From: Omphiscola glabra
Taxonomy: Eukaryota > Mollusca > Gastropoda > Lymnaeidae
DNA length: 64,000 nt
Direction: 5' to 3'
NCBI GenBank assembly: GCA_964017045.1
Contig: OZ024807.1
Span: 12,409,241-12,473,240, forward strand
Positions 1 through 12,488 of the stretch are shown piece by piece (position 1 is the first letter of the stretch; every line of letters begins with the position of its first letter). The notes beneath the pieces are model-generated. The model had not been told where the DNA came from. It did no database searches and saw only the letters and a list, made by a program, of their open reading frames with translations. The translations under genes and the position numbers were made by a program.

Positions 1-1400
1 GCTAATAAATAAACATGTGCAATCTGTTTTTAAATTATATTGTATAATAGCATCATGCTTTAGAAAATCATTTTTAGCAAACATTTTAATGTAGTAGATT
101 ACATAGAATATGTATGCTGACATAGATAAAATGAAAATTTAAAAAAAATAATAATAATAATTTTAAAACAAAAAATTAGGAATTTAGCGGTTACATACAA
201 ATAGTGGACATTTCATCATAATTATTAAATCGAGTGTTTCTAATTTTTTAACACAGTTTCGGGAACAGAGTGAAATGATTTTTTAAAAAAGTCTTTATTT
301 ATTAAATCACGAATGACTTTTCTCTGTTAATATAATAATAATAAACAATCTTCCCCAGCTGTTTGAACTATTAAAAAAAGTATTTTAAGATGATAATCCG
401 GTAGAAAGAATATAATATATATTTAAACAACGAATACAAAAAAATTGAGTATTTCGATTATCTTGTAAATGCCATTTTTGGTAGTAGTTAAAAAAAAATT
501 ATATGGAATTGGTAAAAAAATTGTTTTCAAGTATAATATCAAAGAGGCAAGTTGTAATGATCTGAAACAAATTATAGTAGTCTAAATTTCTTAATTAACA
601 TTTAAATCAACTGAATATTGAGAATTGAAACTTTAATAATTTATACGAAAAAAAATCACACATTAATAAATATATGAGACTTTTGTAAACAATTCTTGAC
701 TTCTAAACAATTATATCGGTTACATATGATTTATAAATAAATACCAATTTTGAAAACCCATAAAGATATATTCTATAGCCTTTTGTACAGAAAAGCTTTT
801 TTTCTTTTTGACTTTGGTGAAACTTGGAAATATTTAGAAATAAACGTATGTTTTTGGTTTTTCTTTTTCGTTCAAAGTGTAAAACTATTTTAGCATTTAT
901 TTTTTGGGATGGATACCTTTTTTGGAAGGAGGTCTTTTTTCTTAATTTTACAAATATTTTATAGTAAATTCATTATTTTTATGTAGTTGATCCCAAAAAT
1001 ATTTTAAAATAATAACTTTAAAAATACATTACTTTTCAATTTTAAAAAAATGTTTGCATACCACACTTAGTACGATGGCTCTTATGTCAAATGACACATA
1101 AAATTTTAACTAGCATCTCTCCCGTTGCTCTGCAGTTAAGTGTTTAATGATGCGAAACTAAATTTAACTACAGTATTTTTTTAAAAAAATGCATTCTTGC
1201 ATTTTGAATTTATCAAAAAATTTCCGGGACCTATAAAGTTTTAAGGGGCGAGTCTAAGCTAAGGAGTATCTCTCGATAAAAAAACATACCCTAAGGGATC
1301 CCAATTGGACTGAATTTATTTAATATTGTGCTGGTGGAAGAGTTAGTGATGTCCTGTTATTATCGTTATTTCTAGCGCTTCCCACCCAAATGTCTGAAAT
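1..1400. repeat. AT-rich dispersed repeat (element B), internal part
   Basis: No gene is visible. Patches of this stretch recur in the same order at about 21780-23200 and inverted within 51457-53950. Examples are the block near 14-60 (also near 21803), the block at 1100-1140 (also near 22910) and the block at 1185-1330 (also near 22990-23110). This looks like the non-coding body of a DNA transposon whose right end is at 3379. It is broken after about 1400 by a LINE insertion. Similarity was judged by eye, so the edges are approximate. Confidence 0.6.
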
Positions 1401-1404
1401 GTTT

Positions 1405-2560
1405 ACATCAGTGGCGCTTCATCCCATTTAGGGCCCTGGCCTGCTCCACCCCATTCTTCCATTGGGATCGATCCATCGCTTTACACCTCCATGTGCGAAC
1501 CCCAACCTTTGTAAGCCCTTCTCTACATCGTCAATCCATCTCAGTCTTGGTCGACCGGTGAGCCGTCTGCCCCTAGGTTTCTGCCTGTGGATAGTTTTTG
1601 TTGCTCCAGAATCCGGCATCCTTTCAATATGTCCTGCCCAGGGCAGTCTGCCTTTTTTTTATATTGTTGTGACTATGGATGGGTATTTGTACAATTGATA
1701 TAGCTCTTAGTTTGTATGGATTCCCAAAACAAAATTGTCTATCATCGGGTCATATATTTAACAGGTTCTCTGCTTTTCTGGTAGGAACCAAGTCTCACTA
1801 CCGGTCTTGTGATAGTGGTGTATACTGCCGTCTTTGTTCCCTTAGCGAGATTTTTGCTTTGAAGTAGCTTTTGTAAATTGAAATAAGAACGGTTGCATGC
1901 AGTTATTCTTTCTTACACCTCCGATTGTATTTCCTCTTGCTTATTTATAGTCACCCCTAGATATTTGAAAGTAGCTACCCTCTCAAAGGCGTAGATGTTC
2001 ATATTGATGAAGTCATCAGTGCGTATTTCCTGACATTATCATAAATATTGCCTTCGCTTTATTTACATCAAGACCAGCTTTGACCGTCACATCTTCAAGT
2101 TCCCTGAAAGTTTTAATTATATCATCAATGCTGTTTCTACCAAGTAGCGCTATATCGTCTGTGTAGGCCAGGTATTGCAGTGGCTGGCTTTATAAAGTTC
2201 CTTATGGTTTTTCTGTACCACCTCTCAGGTGCTCACACGTATGTTTCTAATGCTGTATTCTAAAGTGATGTTGAAAATGATACACGGATTTCCTTGTCTG
2301 AGGCCCAGATTGATTGGGAACTCCCTCAAGTACTCCCTCTGTACTTTGATTCTACTTTTGTAGTTATCCATCGTCATATGTATGAGTCGGGTAAGTTTGT
2401 TAAGGACTCCAAGTTCCAGCACAGCATCGTTCATGTATTTCCTGTCTATGCTATCATAACCTGATTTGTAGTCCACATATAGTTGGTGTATGTTGATGTA
2501 TTCTTCGCATTTTTCTACGAGACATCTAACAGTAAATAAATGAACGTTTGAAATGCCCCT
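1405..2560 (-). mobile_element. Decayed non-LTR retrotransposon (LINE), ORF2 C-terminal half, antisense
   Basis: Read on the minus strand, the order is that of a LINE reverse transcriptase. First comes a finger/palm segment with DYKSGYDSIDR and GLRQGNPC (about 2476-2225). Next is the catalytic AYTDDIALLG box (about 2180-2140), then TFKYLGV (about 1970-1950). Last is a C-terminal GRPRLRWIDDVEKGLQ segment (about 1560-1520). Frameshifts and stops separate these blocks, so it is dead. It interrupts the AT-rich repeat on either side. It belongs to a different LINE family from the one at 36050-39946, judging by the C-terminal motif. Confidence 0.82.
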
Positions 2561-2759
2561 TCACACATTGTCTTAAAGATACAATGAATACAGTGCACGA
2601 TACCCTCACTAGGTAACTCTTGTTACCAGTGAAATATCCGCATCAACACCAGGCACAGAAACATTGCAAATCACATCTACATTCATAGGAGCCATAATGA
2701 TCAATAAATTGATCGTGGGCCCTTAATAGACAGAAAAAGAAAAAGAAATTTAGTTTGTG

Positions 2760-3379
2760 TATGGCACTGGTCACCATAATGCCTCCCCCGACGCTTGAAA
2801 AATTATTTCCCCCGATCAAATGAAAGTCTTATCAAAACATTCGAATCATGTATACTCCAAAATGCACCTTTTGATTGTTAAACAATCACACATTTTCTGC
2901 TGCCCTACTTCCCGATAAAAATTACTTGCCATGACAGCAAAATTTGGTGCTGATATATACTGCCCAGCGGCGTGCCTAGTGTTAGCGCCACCCTAGGTGG
3001 GTTAACTTTTTTGCTACGCTACCTTTCTCGATAGAAACTCTGCAGATGTCCGAAAATCCCGCCGCTCTATCTAAAGAAAAAATTATACCTGGGAAGACCA
3101 AATGTTCACCCCCCACACTGCTACGTCACTGACGTGAGTCTTTGATGACAGGGGACAAGATTCATTTTTACACCCCCCTCCCCCCCCCCCTAAACTCTGA
3201 AACCTATTATTTTCCTCCATTAACACTATGCCCATTAGATGCCCCCGCTAGTCTGGCGCCCGTGGACATATGTCCCATCTGCCACCCCTTAGCTACGCCT
3301 CTGGCCACTGAAAAACTGGCACTGCCCCCCCGAACGTCAAAAGTGCCCCCTCGGGGGAAAATTTCTGAAAGAAACACTG
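2760..3379 (+). repeat. Element B right end, terminating in a CTGAAAGAAACACTG inverted repeat
   Basis: The segment matches 23395-24090 in order, with a conserved block about gccacccct-tagctacgcc near 3280-3300. It ends at 3365-3379 with CTGAAAGAAACACTG, the reverse complement of the CAGTGTTTCTTTCAG terminus seen at 51457 and 62894. Long C and G tracts are present. Just past the end lies hAT-A sequence, so this element inserted into, or next to, a hAT-A copy. Small open frames here (for example 3142-3480 on plus, 3207-3566 on minus) are proline-rich translations of low-complexity sequence and not genes. Confidence 0.6.
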
Positions 3380-4461
3380 GCCGGGTAATCCTTCTGTACA
3401 ATACTTGCAAGTCAGAACGAAAGCTCTGGGGAAAAAAGGACGGAAAACTAAGTTTAGTATTCAATGTTAAGAATGGGTGAGTGGTGTGCAATGCAAAAAA
3501 AAAGCAAAGACAACGATTTTTAATGTCCCCGCTTAAAACAGCTTGTCCTAAAAAGAACAACCTCAAGTTACTTGGTATGTTTTTTTTTAAATGATGTCAT
3601 TTTTCGGTAGTTAATTCTTATTTAAACACATATTGTTTTAGGCCGATCTGAGTTCGAGTTCGAACCACGTTAAATTTCACCAGTTATTTTTTATTTTTTT
3701 ACCAGTGGTAGACTGTGATAATGTGATCTGTGCGTCCAATCAACATAAATTAATATCAATAGCAAATACACGTCTGCAAAACACAAAGCCTGCAGATTGC
3801 AATATAAACGTCGTTCATCTACTTATATATGAAGGGCTGAGTAGAAAAAGTACTTAAGTTACAATTTTCCAAAGATGAGTTAAGACAGGCATTATATTTG
3901 AGTACATCCCTTGAATCATTCATGTAAATTTCATTAATGAAAAACGTTCACAAGTGTTTGATTCAGAGTTAAATCGAACAGATTTTAATGTATCTAAATA
4001 GGAATTTAAAAATTTTAAACTCAATTTTCTTAAAACTTCAAAAATACAATTAAGTACTTTTTCTACTCGGCCCTTCATATAGAAGTTAACTTTTTTTTTT
4101 TACGCCAGCTCGACTCGCTCCCACTGTCGGCACTGCGATGCCAACAGTTATTGTTTTTATTTTATGTCTTTCGATTTATTTACTAGTAAGGTACCGGTAC
4201 CGTATTTTACGATTTTGAGACGTTTTGTACGATTTTTAGAAGTTAACAGGTCTGTAATAAACAAGAAATTCTAGAACCAATAATTGAAAATGGTAAATTT
4301 AAGACGCATAGAAGCCAGAAGATCTCCTGGTATTCAAAAATATAAAATTTAAATTGTATCACAATGTCTCGTGTAGGTACCATACGTTTTATCAAGCAAG
4401 TTCGAGTACTGTTGGCGGGCTGGGTGAACTGGCTTCGCGGGCCGTAGTTTGGTGAACCATG
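3380..4461 (-). mobile_element. hAT-A deletion derivative, antisense
   Basis: On the minus strand this begins at 4461 with a degenerate terminal repeat (CATGGTTCACCAAACT; compare CAGGGGTCACCAAACT at 51036). It continues through sequence matching 51036-51450, 55490-55770 and 56290-56440 of the complete nested copy. The transposase-coding part is missing. Importantly, the site that carries a 4-kb insertion in the 51-56 kb copy is uninterrupted here (about 3775-3800), so this copy serves as an empty-site reference. Confidence 0.65.
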
Positions 4462-4539
4462 TAAGAGATAATAGTACCGAAAGAAATAGTTTATTAATTT
4501 AAAAAAAGTGTTAAAGGCATAAGGGCCATCCATTATAGT

Positions 4540-4708
4540 AAGGGTCACCAAACTTTTTTTCACGGCTGGCCGGATAACGGAAAAAAAAGACGAGCGCGTG
4601 CTGGCTAATCATTCTGTACAATACAATGCAAAAAAAGCAAAGACAACCAACATATTTATTTACTTAAAAAATTAGCAAAGGCAACGCTAGCAAAAAGATA
4701 GTTACATC
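4540..4708 (-). mobile_element. hAT-A right-end fragment, antisense
   Basis: Starting at about 4540, the plus strand reads agggtcaccaaactttt, the reverse complement of the hAT-A right terminus at 56475-56493. The following 160 bases match the reverse of 56230-56475. This is a solo end with no coding sequence. It is followed directly at about 4708 by a GC-rich end of another small element (gaggcgtagcgtggggg), similar to the one at 26443. Confidence 0.6.
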
Positions 4709-6690
4709 CAGAGGCGTAGCGTGGGGGGGCAGGGGGTACAGATATACCCGGGCGCCAGCTATTTAGGGGCGCCAAAATGTGCTTTGGTATTATTTTATTG
4801 ATGAAAATAATTGGTTTGAGAGTTGAAAAAAGGAAAAGAGGGCGCTTTAAAATGAATAGTGCGATTTGTGAAACTGACGTTTGGCTTTCAAAATACCATC
4901 AATGTTTTGGTTTGGCTGCATCCAATCAAAAGAAAAGTTGTCAAATGTTCATCAATCCCTCTCGTTCGATGTGTTGACTTCACATACTTTAATTAGCGGA
5001 AATTGAAAGTTCGTTAAAAAATTGTGATTTTGGCGAGAACGCCTGAGTGAAGTTCGAGAAAGTGAAACCCATGTTCCTGGTGCATTCAAAAGTTAAATAA
5101 TAATATAAACCACGATGTCCACGTTGCTGAACAAAAAAAAAACGTATTAAAAGAACTTCATTTTCATAATAAACTTACAATTTTTCACTTTTAAAGTATT
5201 TAATGTTTAAAATTGATTTTTTCTGTCGTTTTGTAACGTAGAATCCTAAAATCGCCGCTAATATACAAGCTAGAGTGATAAAATTTGATGTGTATATTCC
5301 TTTAACTATTTAGTGGGTAATGAGCTATACTTTAAAATCAATTTGGTCAATTACTTTTAAAAAAAAATTTTTTTTATTTTCCTGGGATGATAAATGATTA
5401 GCGTTTTCTGCCAAATTAAAAAAAAAAAAAATATATATATTTTGAAAAGTTTGAAGGAAATTAAATTAGCTCAGTACTTGTAAATGTACTTGAAGTTTAT
5501 GAATAAATTTTTTAACCAATATGTAACTTGGTTTTTAAATTTTTAGAAAACTCTACAAATAGGTGTTATTTTCAAGACGGCAGCCGTTGCAATGGCAACT
5601 ATATAATTTTGTTTTCTTTTAAACTTTTAAGCATGAAAAAATAGCTCCACTCATAGCTAAACATGAGCATAATAAAGCAGTTGCTCTAAGTCGGTTATTT
5701 AAAAAAGAAAACACTGCTTAAGTTGTTTTTTTTAAACTTAATAGTAATAACTATGTGAGTGAAAAACATTATGTGTATAGACCACTTATAATGGAATGGA
5801 ATATATCTTTATGAGTGGTTGTAATAGTAAATTATCTATTACTATTACTGTGGGTATCCTACTTGCTTTAGGGTAAGTAGATTTACACTGCAGCGAGTCG
5901 GTAGGCAATGTAAAAACAGAAATGACAGTTTGTATAGATCTTGGAAAGGAGCATTTCAGCAAAGGACATATATTTTAGAGTACTTTTTACTTCACAATAA
6001 GAAATAGTTGAAATTTAGAGCTATGCTCTCTATCTGCAAAAAAGCTGTTGAGACATGGCGTACCGGTATCCTAAAAGACTTCAACACCCCAATAGTACAT
6101 TCTTCTATTGACATACTCCATGATGGACTTTTACTTTTATATATAGGCCTACACTACAGGCATACACATTACATTCAAAATTCAAAGGCAGTGAAATTGA
6201 GGAAACATAAAAACCGTAATCGCCTCTAGCGTGACCGTAGAAAATAAAGATAATAACATTAATAATATTAACACTTCTTACTTGGTACTGGTGGGCCTGA
6301 CCACAAACGTGATTAGCCTAGGTTAAAAACTTGACCTGTAAATATAAAATAGTAATATAAATAAATAATAAAAAACAAATTAATATAATTTACTATAGCC
6401 TACCCGGTATTATTTATTTTATATGTTATATACTAGATAATAATGCTGTGTTGATCTTACTCAAATGAGAATCCCTTTGTCTTGTGTGGGACTAACACAA
6501 AAAAAAAAATCTATGCCACGCAGATCATTTTTTGTGTATTGTTATCATAATTTTAATGGTTTAATCACTCTGAAGTTATGGAAATCTACTGAGGATGTTC
6601 TTTTGGCGAGACGGTCGATGGGGTGCATGGTAAGGGCAAGGGGAAATTACTCTCTCCAGCGCGGCTTCAAGGATTACTGCCGATAGTCAT
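4709..6690. other. Intergenic AT-rich sequence, no gene recognised
   Basis: After a 65-base GC-rich transposon end (4709-4775) I see no splice-flanked coding exon. A 66-codon open frame at 4777-4977 and 73-codon frames at 6008-6229 and 6465-6686 lack domain signatures or exon context. The tail at about 4870-5080 faintly resembles a hAT transposase C-terminus, which is too weak to call. Confidence 0.5.
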
Positions 6691-6799
6691 TCTATATTAT
6701 GTTTATGGATTTGTCACAGTACGACAGACAGAGTGAACGATGTTACCATCCACATGAAGTAGCCAGAGAACGAGGGTAGAACGGAGACGGTCAAGGTTC

Positions 6800-6948
6800 T
6801 CTACAATACACATAGTCCATACATATAGCCCATAAATATAGCCCGTACAAATAGCCCATAAATATAGCCCATACATATAGCCCATGCTCATAGTCCATAC
6901 ATATCGCCCATACATATATTCCATGCATATAGCCCATACAGTACACTT
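6800..6948. repeat. Degenerate 13-bp minisatellite
   Basis: About ten imperfect copies of a 13-base unit of the type atagcccatacat run head to tail. A larger array of the same unit lies at 47360-47660 beside copy 2 of the duplication, and a few units are at 49720-49780. The open frames across it are translations of the repeat. Confidence 0.85.
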
Positions 6949-7201
6949 TATTTACTAAACTTAATTGTATTCTGTTTGCCTGCACGATCTCCTAACCTCC
7001 AACAATAAAGCCCTTCTCCATGACCCCGAAATATACTTTTCACGAAGAGTAGTTAATAGTTAACAGTAGTTAATAGTTAACAGTAGTTAATTTTTTCGAA
7101 TAAAAATACGTTGTCTTTTAGTCTCTGTATCCATTTAATTTTAATACAATGTTTAAAATATATATAATAGATATATATATATATTCATTACAATTGCACA
7201 G

Positions 7202-7308
7202 CTAAAGTAATGCAGCATGTCATCACATCTAGTCACCACAATGGAAATGTACCAGATCCCCCCAGGAAAGCCGTTGGGGAAAATATCACGTTGACGTGTT
7301 CCGTACTT
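7202..7308 (+). pseudogene. Orphan immunoglobulin exon (type C) of an Ig-family gene
   Basis: The 107-base segment has an acceptor (tgcacag) before it and a GT right after it. It has the same length and phases (1 in, 0 out) as exon C at 40468, 43463 and 47975, and is closest to 47975. It encodes the first beta-sheet half of an Ig domain ending VGENITLTCSVL, with the first canonical cysteine. At the donor, five extra bases separate gtaatt from a better gtaagt, so splicing may be altered. No A, B or D exon lies near it in the first 10 kb. I infer an isolated exon copied with the duplication block, not a working gene. Confidence 0.75.
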
Positions 7309-8513
7309 GTAATTGTAAGTCTTGAAATTTCGGTTTAAAATAACTTAGCTGAAGTCAGCATGTCGCTTTATTATTTTTTTTTTTTTTAAAATTTTATCAA
7401 TACCGATAGATTAGCTTTTACTGGAATCTGTATTCGGGGACCAGGAGGAGATGTGGTCACCTTAGGCGGTGTTCACCATAGTGAAGTTCAGCGTTTCGGT
7501 ACTGGCCGAGAGCATTACGTCTTGCGTGCCCGCACAACATGAGACAAGACACTGGATCAAAGTTTTCAAAGTTAATAACAATAACAAACAATCGTTAAAT
7601 AGTAAAAGCTGATGCAGTTATCTCCACAATGGCTGATGCAGTTATCTCACAATGGCTGATACAGTTATCTCCACAATGGCTGATCACGGATTAAAAAATT
7701 ATATATTGCATATTTCAGGTCAAATTAAAAGAAAAAATATAATAAATTTAGCACTGGTCCCGAAAGGAACGGGAAAACCATCCACCAAACGGCAAAAATT
7801 AAGAAAAGGTCAAGCCATATAGAAGTAGTAGGCCTACGTACGCAAAAATATTATCACATTTTTACCCACCCTTATTGCACGAATACTTCATTTAGACACC
7901 CCCTCCCCTAACGTACAAATATCTTTCGACAACCCCTCCCACAGAAAAATATCAATATTATTACACAGTTATGACGTCACAGTAAAAAAATATGTCACCA
8001 GTTTTCACCGCCATTTGGTGAGCTCAGTGGTTCCCAAAATATGCGGCACATCCCCCTGGAGTACCGCATTGTCTATGATCAGGGCAATGAAAAAGGGGCA
8101 ATCATTTATTTTATAGAAATGTTATCGCTTTCTCGAAGAAGTGTATTGGTTAGAATTTGATATAGTGCACCTTGCGAAAATACTTACTTTGGGCGACAAA
8201 CATTAAAACATTTCTAGGACTCACTGGTTAGCCGAACGAAACTAATTAATAAATTATAATTTTAAAAACTAAAAAAAAAAGTCTTTCTATAAAAGGCGAG
8301 TTTAAACGTATTATTAGCTAAGAGTAGAAAAAAAAATACAATTTCTTAAAATGCATTACACATTACACAAAGAACAACGACGGCCTTAGTTAAACTTTCT
8401 CCTGTGAGAAGCACCCGTTCGGCGCCGCCATCCCTGTATGGCTCCGCTCTTTTTTCCGATTACGACGTAGGCTACGGAGCAGGTGTTATGAGGCTATACA
8501 TATACATGTAGCC

Positions 8514-9480
8514 CAGGGCCGCCTAACAACATAGGAGGCCCTGGGCACAGCAATGCACTGGGGCCCCTTAGCACGCAACTCAACACACCAGGGCCGTGAG
8601 AAGGGGGGTGAAAGGGGCACTCGCCCCATGCTCAAACAGTGGGGGGGGGGGGCAAACAGTTTCTGGTCAATGGTCTTGAGGATGTCATTTTCCATACACA
8701 TAAGTAAAAACCAGTTCAAACGTTGTTGTTCTATTGTAAAACGAAATTGATTCTTCATGAGCTTTAATCTTGAAAATGAACGTGCCCTTGTACAGTTGGT
8801 TATCATCATAGACATGAACGCTCTGAGTGCAATTTCAACATTGGGAAATACATATTTCAAGTTGTCTGTATTATTTGTTCACACAAAGCAGCGATAGTGT
8901 CACAATTTTCATCAAGATCCGGGTAGTTCTTGAAATACTTGAATTCATTTAATAGGACATACTTATTGAGGTCTTTGTGATACATATTAGCTAGATCTTC
9001 ACACTTTTTATTTAGCTCATCGGAATCAATTATTTTTAATTTCCAAAAGAAGGAAAACAGATTTCCAATCCAAGAATAAGCGCGTGTACGTTATGTCAGG
9101 TCAGGATTCAGGGAGTCCAAAATAGAGAGAAATGTTTCGATAGTAAACTTAAAAAAATTATTACCTTATTTTTTTTTTCGATTCATATTCTGGAAAAGTA
9201 AAACTTGTTAACGAGAGTTATTCCCCTTTAAAAGTTTTAACATTTTCCAACTTTGATTCGCATTTATAATATTAATTTTGGAATGAGCTGATATATATCG
9301 TGGGTACGATAGGGAATTTTAAATCCAATTAAATTGTCAAAATCGTTCAATATTCATTAAAAATATATAACGCATGATGCCTCTATAAGAGTGGGTCTCC
9401 TAGAAACGCGCCCCCCCCCCCCTTACAAGCGCGGGGTCTTGGGCCAGTGCCCACTGGGCCCATGCCTTTAGACGGCGCTG
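8514..9480 (-). mobile_element. hAT transposon (ZMYM1-like lineage), internally deleted, with transposase C-terminus
   Basis: The ends are imperfect inverted repeats (CAGGGCCGCCTAA at 8514, reverse CAGCGCCGTCTAAA at 9480). They are flanked by an 8-bp target duplication, ATGTAGCC / ATGTAGCT (8506-8513 and 9481-9488). On the minus strand about 9080-8620 encodes a hAT C-terminal dimerisation region with FPNVEIALR, TRARSFSRLKLMKN and FRFTIEQQRLNW, typical of the hAT-derived ZMYM1-type family. One stop or frameshift lies near 8855. The N-terminal and DDE regions are gone. Copy 2 of the duplication lacks the element; its matching site is near 49530-49537. A related solo end is at 21036. Confidence 0.85.
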
Positions 9481-10975
9481 ATGTAGCTATCCATACGCAT
9501 TTTAACATGCACATTAATTTAGAATGTTTAGTTTTTCTACTGTATCTAGTTCCATTTCCACATCAACTTTGGGATCGTCCATAATCTGCCATGTTTAGGT
9601 ACGAACTATCGGTGCGGTTTTTTGTTAAAGGAGTATCCCCAGGCTTTGCAAAGAAAACTTGCATAGTGTAGACAAGCACTCGAGGTAGTCAAGGATTCGA
9701 ATTGAATATAGACGACACTTATATATGTTGTTTTTTTTATTAAATTAATTTTTGGAAATCTTTTCTTTAAAATCCCAGTTTAAGTGACTTAGCTCTTTAC
9801 CTATGAATAAAGCTAAAAGGTAGATCTGAACTCACCCACACATCCTTTATCTCAGACGCGAAGTAGGCGCGGTTAACCACACTAATTTGAGCGACAGTAT
9901 CCAACCGTCTCCACCGACCCTGTTTTCCAGCCGTTCGCCAGTTGAACACTGCACAAGAAATCTTAAATTGTCATGCGTGTAAAAAAAAAAAAAGAGGGAA
10001 CGTCTTTAAAAAGTAGATCTGAGCTCGACCAACCACCCGTTGACTCAATGAAGTAGATTGGGTCACCCACGATAATTTTAGTGACAGTGTTAATTTTACA
10101 GTCTTGGTTATGACCTGTGTGATGTGTGTTTCCATAGTTTTTGTTCACCACAAGCTGTTGCATTCAACCCTAACTCCACCCCTCACGCCTTTTTTTGTTT
10201 GGATATTGACGTCACGGATTTAATGCGTAGCGACACTGCTTTCTACACACCCCTTCCATGATTGGGAAACAATTGCTGACGCTCGATTACGATCTAAAGA
10301 ATGTTATCAGGTTGTCCTATTTGTTAGAATTTTTTTTTGTTGGAGTGTTCTAACTTTCTCTCCATAAATAAGACGGCAGATTTCCCAACAGGAGAGAGTT
10401 TTTAAAAAAATAAATGTTTTTCTAGACATTTAATCATTTACGAAACGTAATATACTTACAAGAGTTGACTCTCTGTGTGTATTGGTACATTAATATTTGT
10501 ATCTTTCGAGGCTTTTACTTTATTACTTGCTGTAAGGAGATAAGGTTTTTATTTCTGTAATTTTTGTATATACATTTAATAATGCAAGCTTTGGTATCGA
10601 TTGTCTTTGTACACACTTTCACTAAACGAGTGACGTCGTTTATGATGGCTTCAAATGCGAGTAGTGGACTAAATATTACTGTTGGTACCGTGCTACTAGT
10701 GTTAATACAAAGCAACAGAATGTCGACCCTTACAAAACAGTGCGTGATATTTTTACAGCACTAGAGACTAGAGATAACAACATACTTTTTATGGACTGTC
10801 AGTCAGAATAATTATTGAAGAGTTATTATTAATATCTTAGCGTGAATAAATATACGTGCTTTCTGCCCCCACCCCCAAACAGGCCACATGCGCGAGTAAT
10901 ATTCCCCCCCTCCCCATTCTCCGAATAGTATGTAGTACTATAAGTTATATAAGGGATGGCATGGTCCATATTACG
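9481..10975. other. Non-coding part of duplication copy 1
   Basis: This aligns by eye with 49530-50985. A short frame starting near 10645 (signal-like, hydrophobic) is matched at 50648. The two copies differ at many amino-acid-changing positions and no splice donor is shared, so I do not call it a gene. Nothing else is recognised. Confidence 0.5.
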
Positions 10976-12420
10976 CTAATCCTTATTTTTAATTAATACT
11001 ATTTTTAGATTTTTTTTACACATTTCGAAAAACGCAAACAACATTTGAGATACAAATTAAAGTGAAATAAAACAAAACACATTTTAAAGTAACAAGGAAA
11101 AAAATTAATTCTTTTAAAGTTAATATTGTGAAGTATTAAGAAGTTAATAATTAAAGTTATTCAATTTTCTATTTTTTTACGTTGAAGTTGAAGATTTACA
11201 AATTACATCCACGTGTTGAATGTTTATCAAATTGACCGTGTACACAATATGCATAGAACAGTCTCCTCAGGAATAAATAAACTGATAATAAATCTTGAAA
11301 TCTCAAAGGAAATCAATAGAGACTATTAATATTATAGAATTGGGGGGGGGGGGGAGCGGTAGTCTCGGAATCTTTATCATTAGTAATTAGGCTATTAGTT
11401 TAGACATTAGCATGTAATTAAGATATTAAAAGTATACATTATAGGATTATAAATGAAAAGTTCACTTATACAGTATTTTGTTTGAAAAAATTATTATAAC
11501 GTAAATTTACAAGAAAAAAAATACTTATTGTTTTCATAATAATATCAATCCATTTTAACTTAAAATTATTATTAAATTCTGCTTAATTGCTTTGCAAACC
11601 CAATTACTAATCAACAGACTTAAAAAAAGAAAAAAAAAATTTTTGTTGAAGAACCTTTTACTTTTGCAATTGTAAAGAGACTTCTGTGTTGATTAGCCTT
11701 GTGAACTTTGTTTCAAAGTGACTTCTATTACATAATATGTATTGTAGATGATATTTTTACCAATGAATTTGGAGGTAATACTAATATTTAGTAGCCAAAC
11801 TCCAGTGGGTATTGCATTGATATTTTGGATTACTATAATTATAAATTAATTGACCCCGGTAAATAATGTTTTTCAAAAACAAATTGTTTATTTATTCTAT
11901 GTGATAAACTTTATTTTTTAAATGTCTTTTAATAATATATGTTTAAATATTTAATTATGTTTATTTTGTAGCGTTTTGTTTAGAAATTGCAGTAAATCAT
12001 TAAACTCTTACTGTCTCATCGATTCGAGCGAGGCATTATTGTCGCGAAGGCGAAGGTGAACGGGACTCTTTGATTTAAGTGGAGTTAATTTCTAAACTAG
12101 AAATTCGCTAGCTAATCCATTTCATAAATCAAGTTATATGGTATGATTATGATGCATAAGAAAGTAATGCAATGTTATTATTTTACTATTCTTTTTCTAA
12201 GTTATAAAGCAAGTATTAAAAATTAGTTGCAGGTACCTAATGTTTCACCCTATTTCGTAAATGTCCAATTCCAATATTAACCTTATTGAAGTTTACTAAC
12301 TACTTTTATAAATTATTTAATAAGTATGCGGTACCGGTATGCATATTTATTTGGCAAATACGAGGCAGTTCAGTTAAAATCATGTAAACTTTTGAGTTTT
12401 AATTTTAACATTTATTTCAG
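10976..12420. other. AT-rich sequence unique to duplication copy 1
   Basis: No homologue is visible in copy 2. It contains a G tract near 11342 and many A/T tracts. A GC-richer patch at 12015-12080 has no clear open frame. I see no coding exon before 12421. Confidence 0.5.
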
Positions 12421-12488
12421 TGGATGAAACTGAAAACCTTGAGACAGATATCGACCACTGGCTTAAGTCCAAAAAAGAATGTGACTGA
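12421..12488 (+). CDS. Possible terminal coding exon of an unidentified gene
   Basis: A good acceptor (pyrimidine-rich, ending atttatttcag) at 12410-12420 is followed by a phase-1 open segment of 21 codons and a TGA. It encodes the acidic then basic tail DETENLETDIDHWLKSKKEC plus one final Asp. An AATAAA polyadenylation signal lies 140 bases downstream (12627-12632). The composition is protein-like and unlike the surrounding AT-rich DNA. I do not recognise the family and found no upstream exon. It could be chance; confidence is low. Confidence 0.3.

Noticed and set aside
3142..3566. Overlapping 112- and 119-codon ORFs
   Set aside because: They lie in the C-rich end of element B, and other copies of the element break the frames.
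3590..3780. Possible tRNA-derived SINE (gttcgagttcgaacc resembles a B box)
   Set aside because: The same sequence occurs inside the hAT-A family (about 55500-55700, reverse), so it is part of that transposon; no A box at the right spacing was seen.
10645..10764. Short ORF with a signal-peptide-like start (MASNASSGLNITVG...), matched at 50648-50749
   Set aside because: Both copies lie in the duplicated block. Most differences change amino acids, the C-termini differ, and no shared splice donor or domain follows. Conservation is explained by the duplication.
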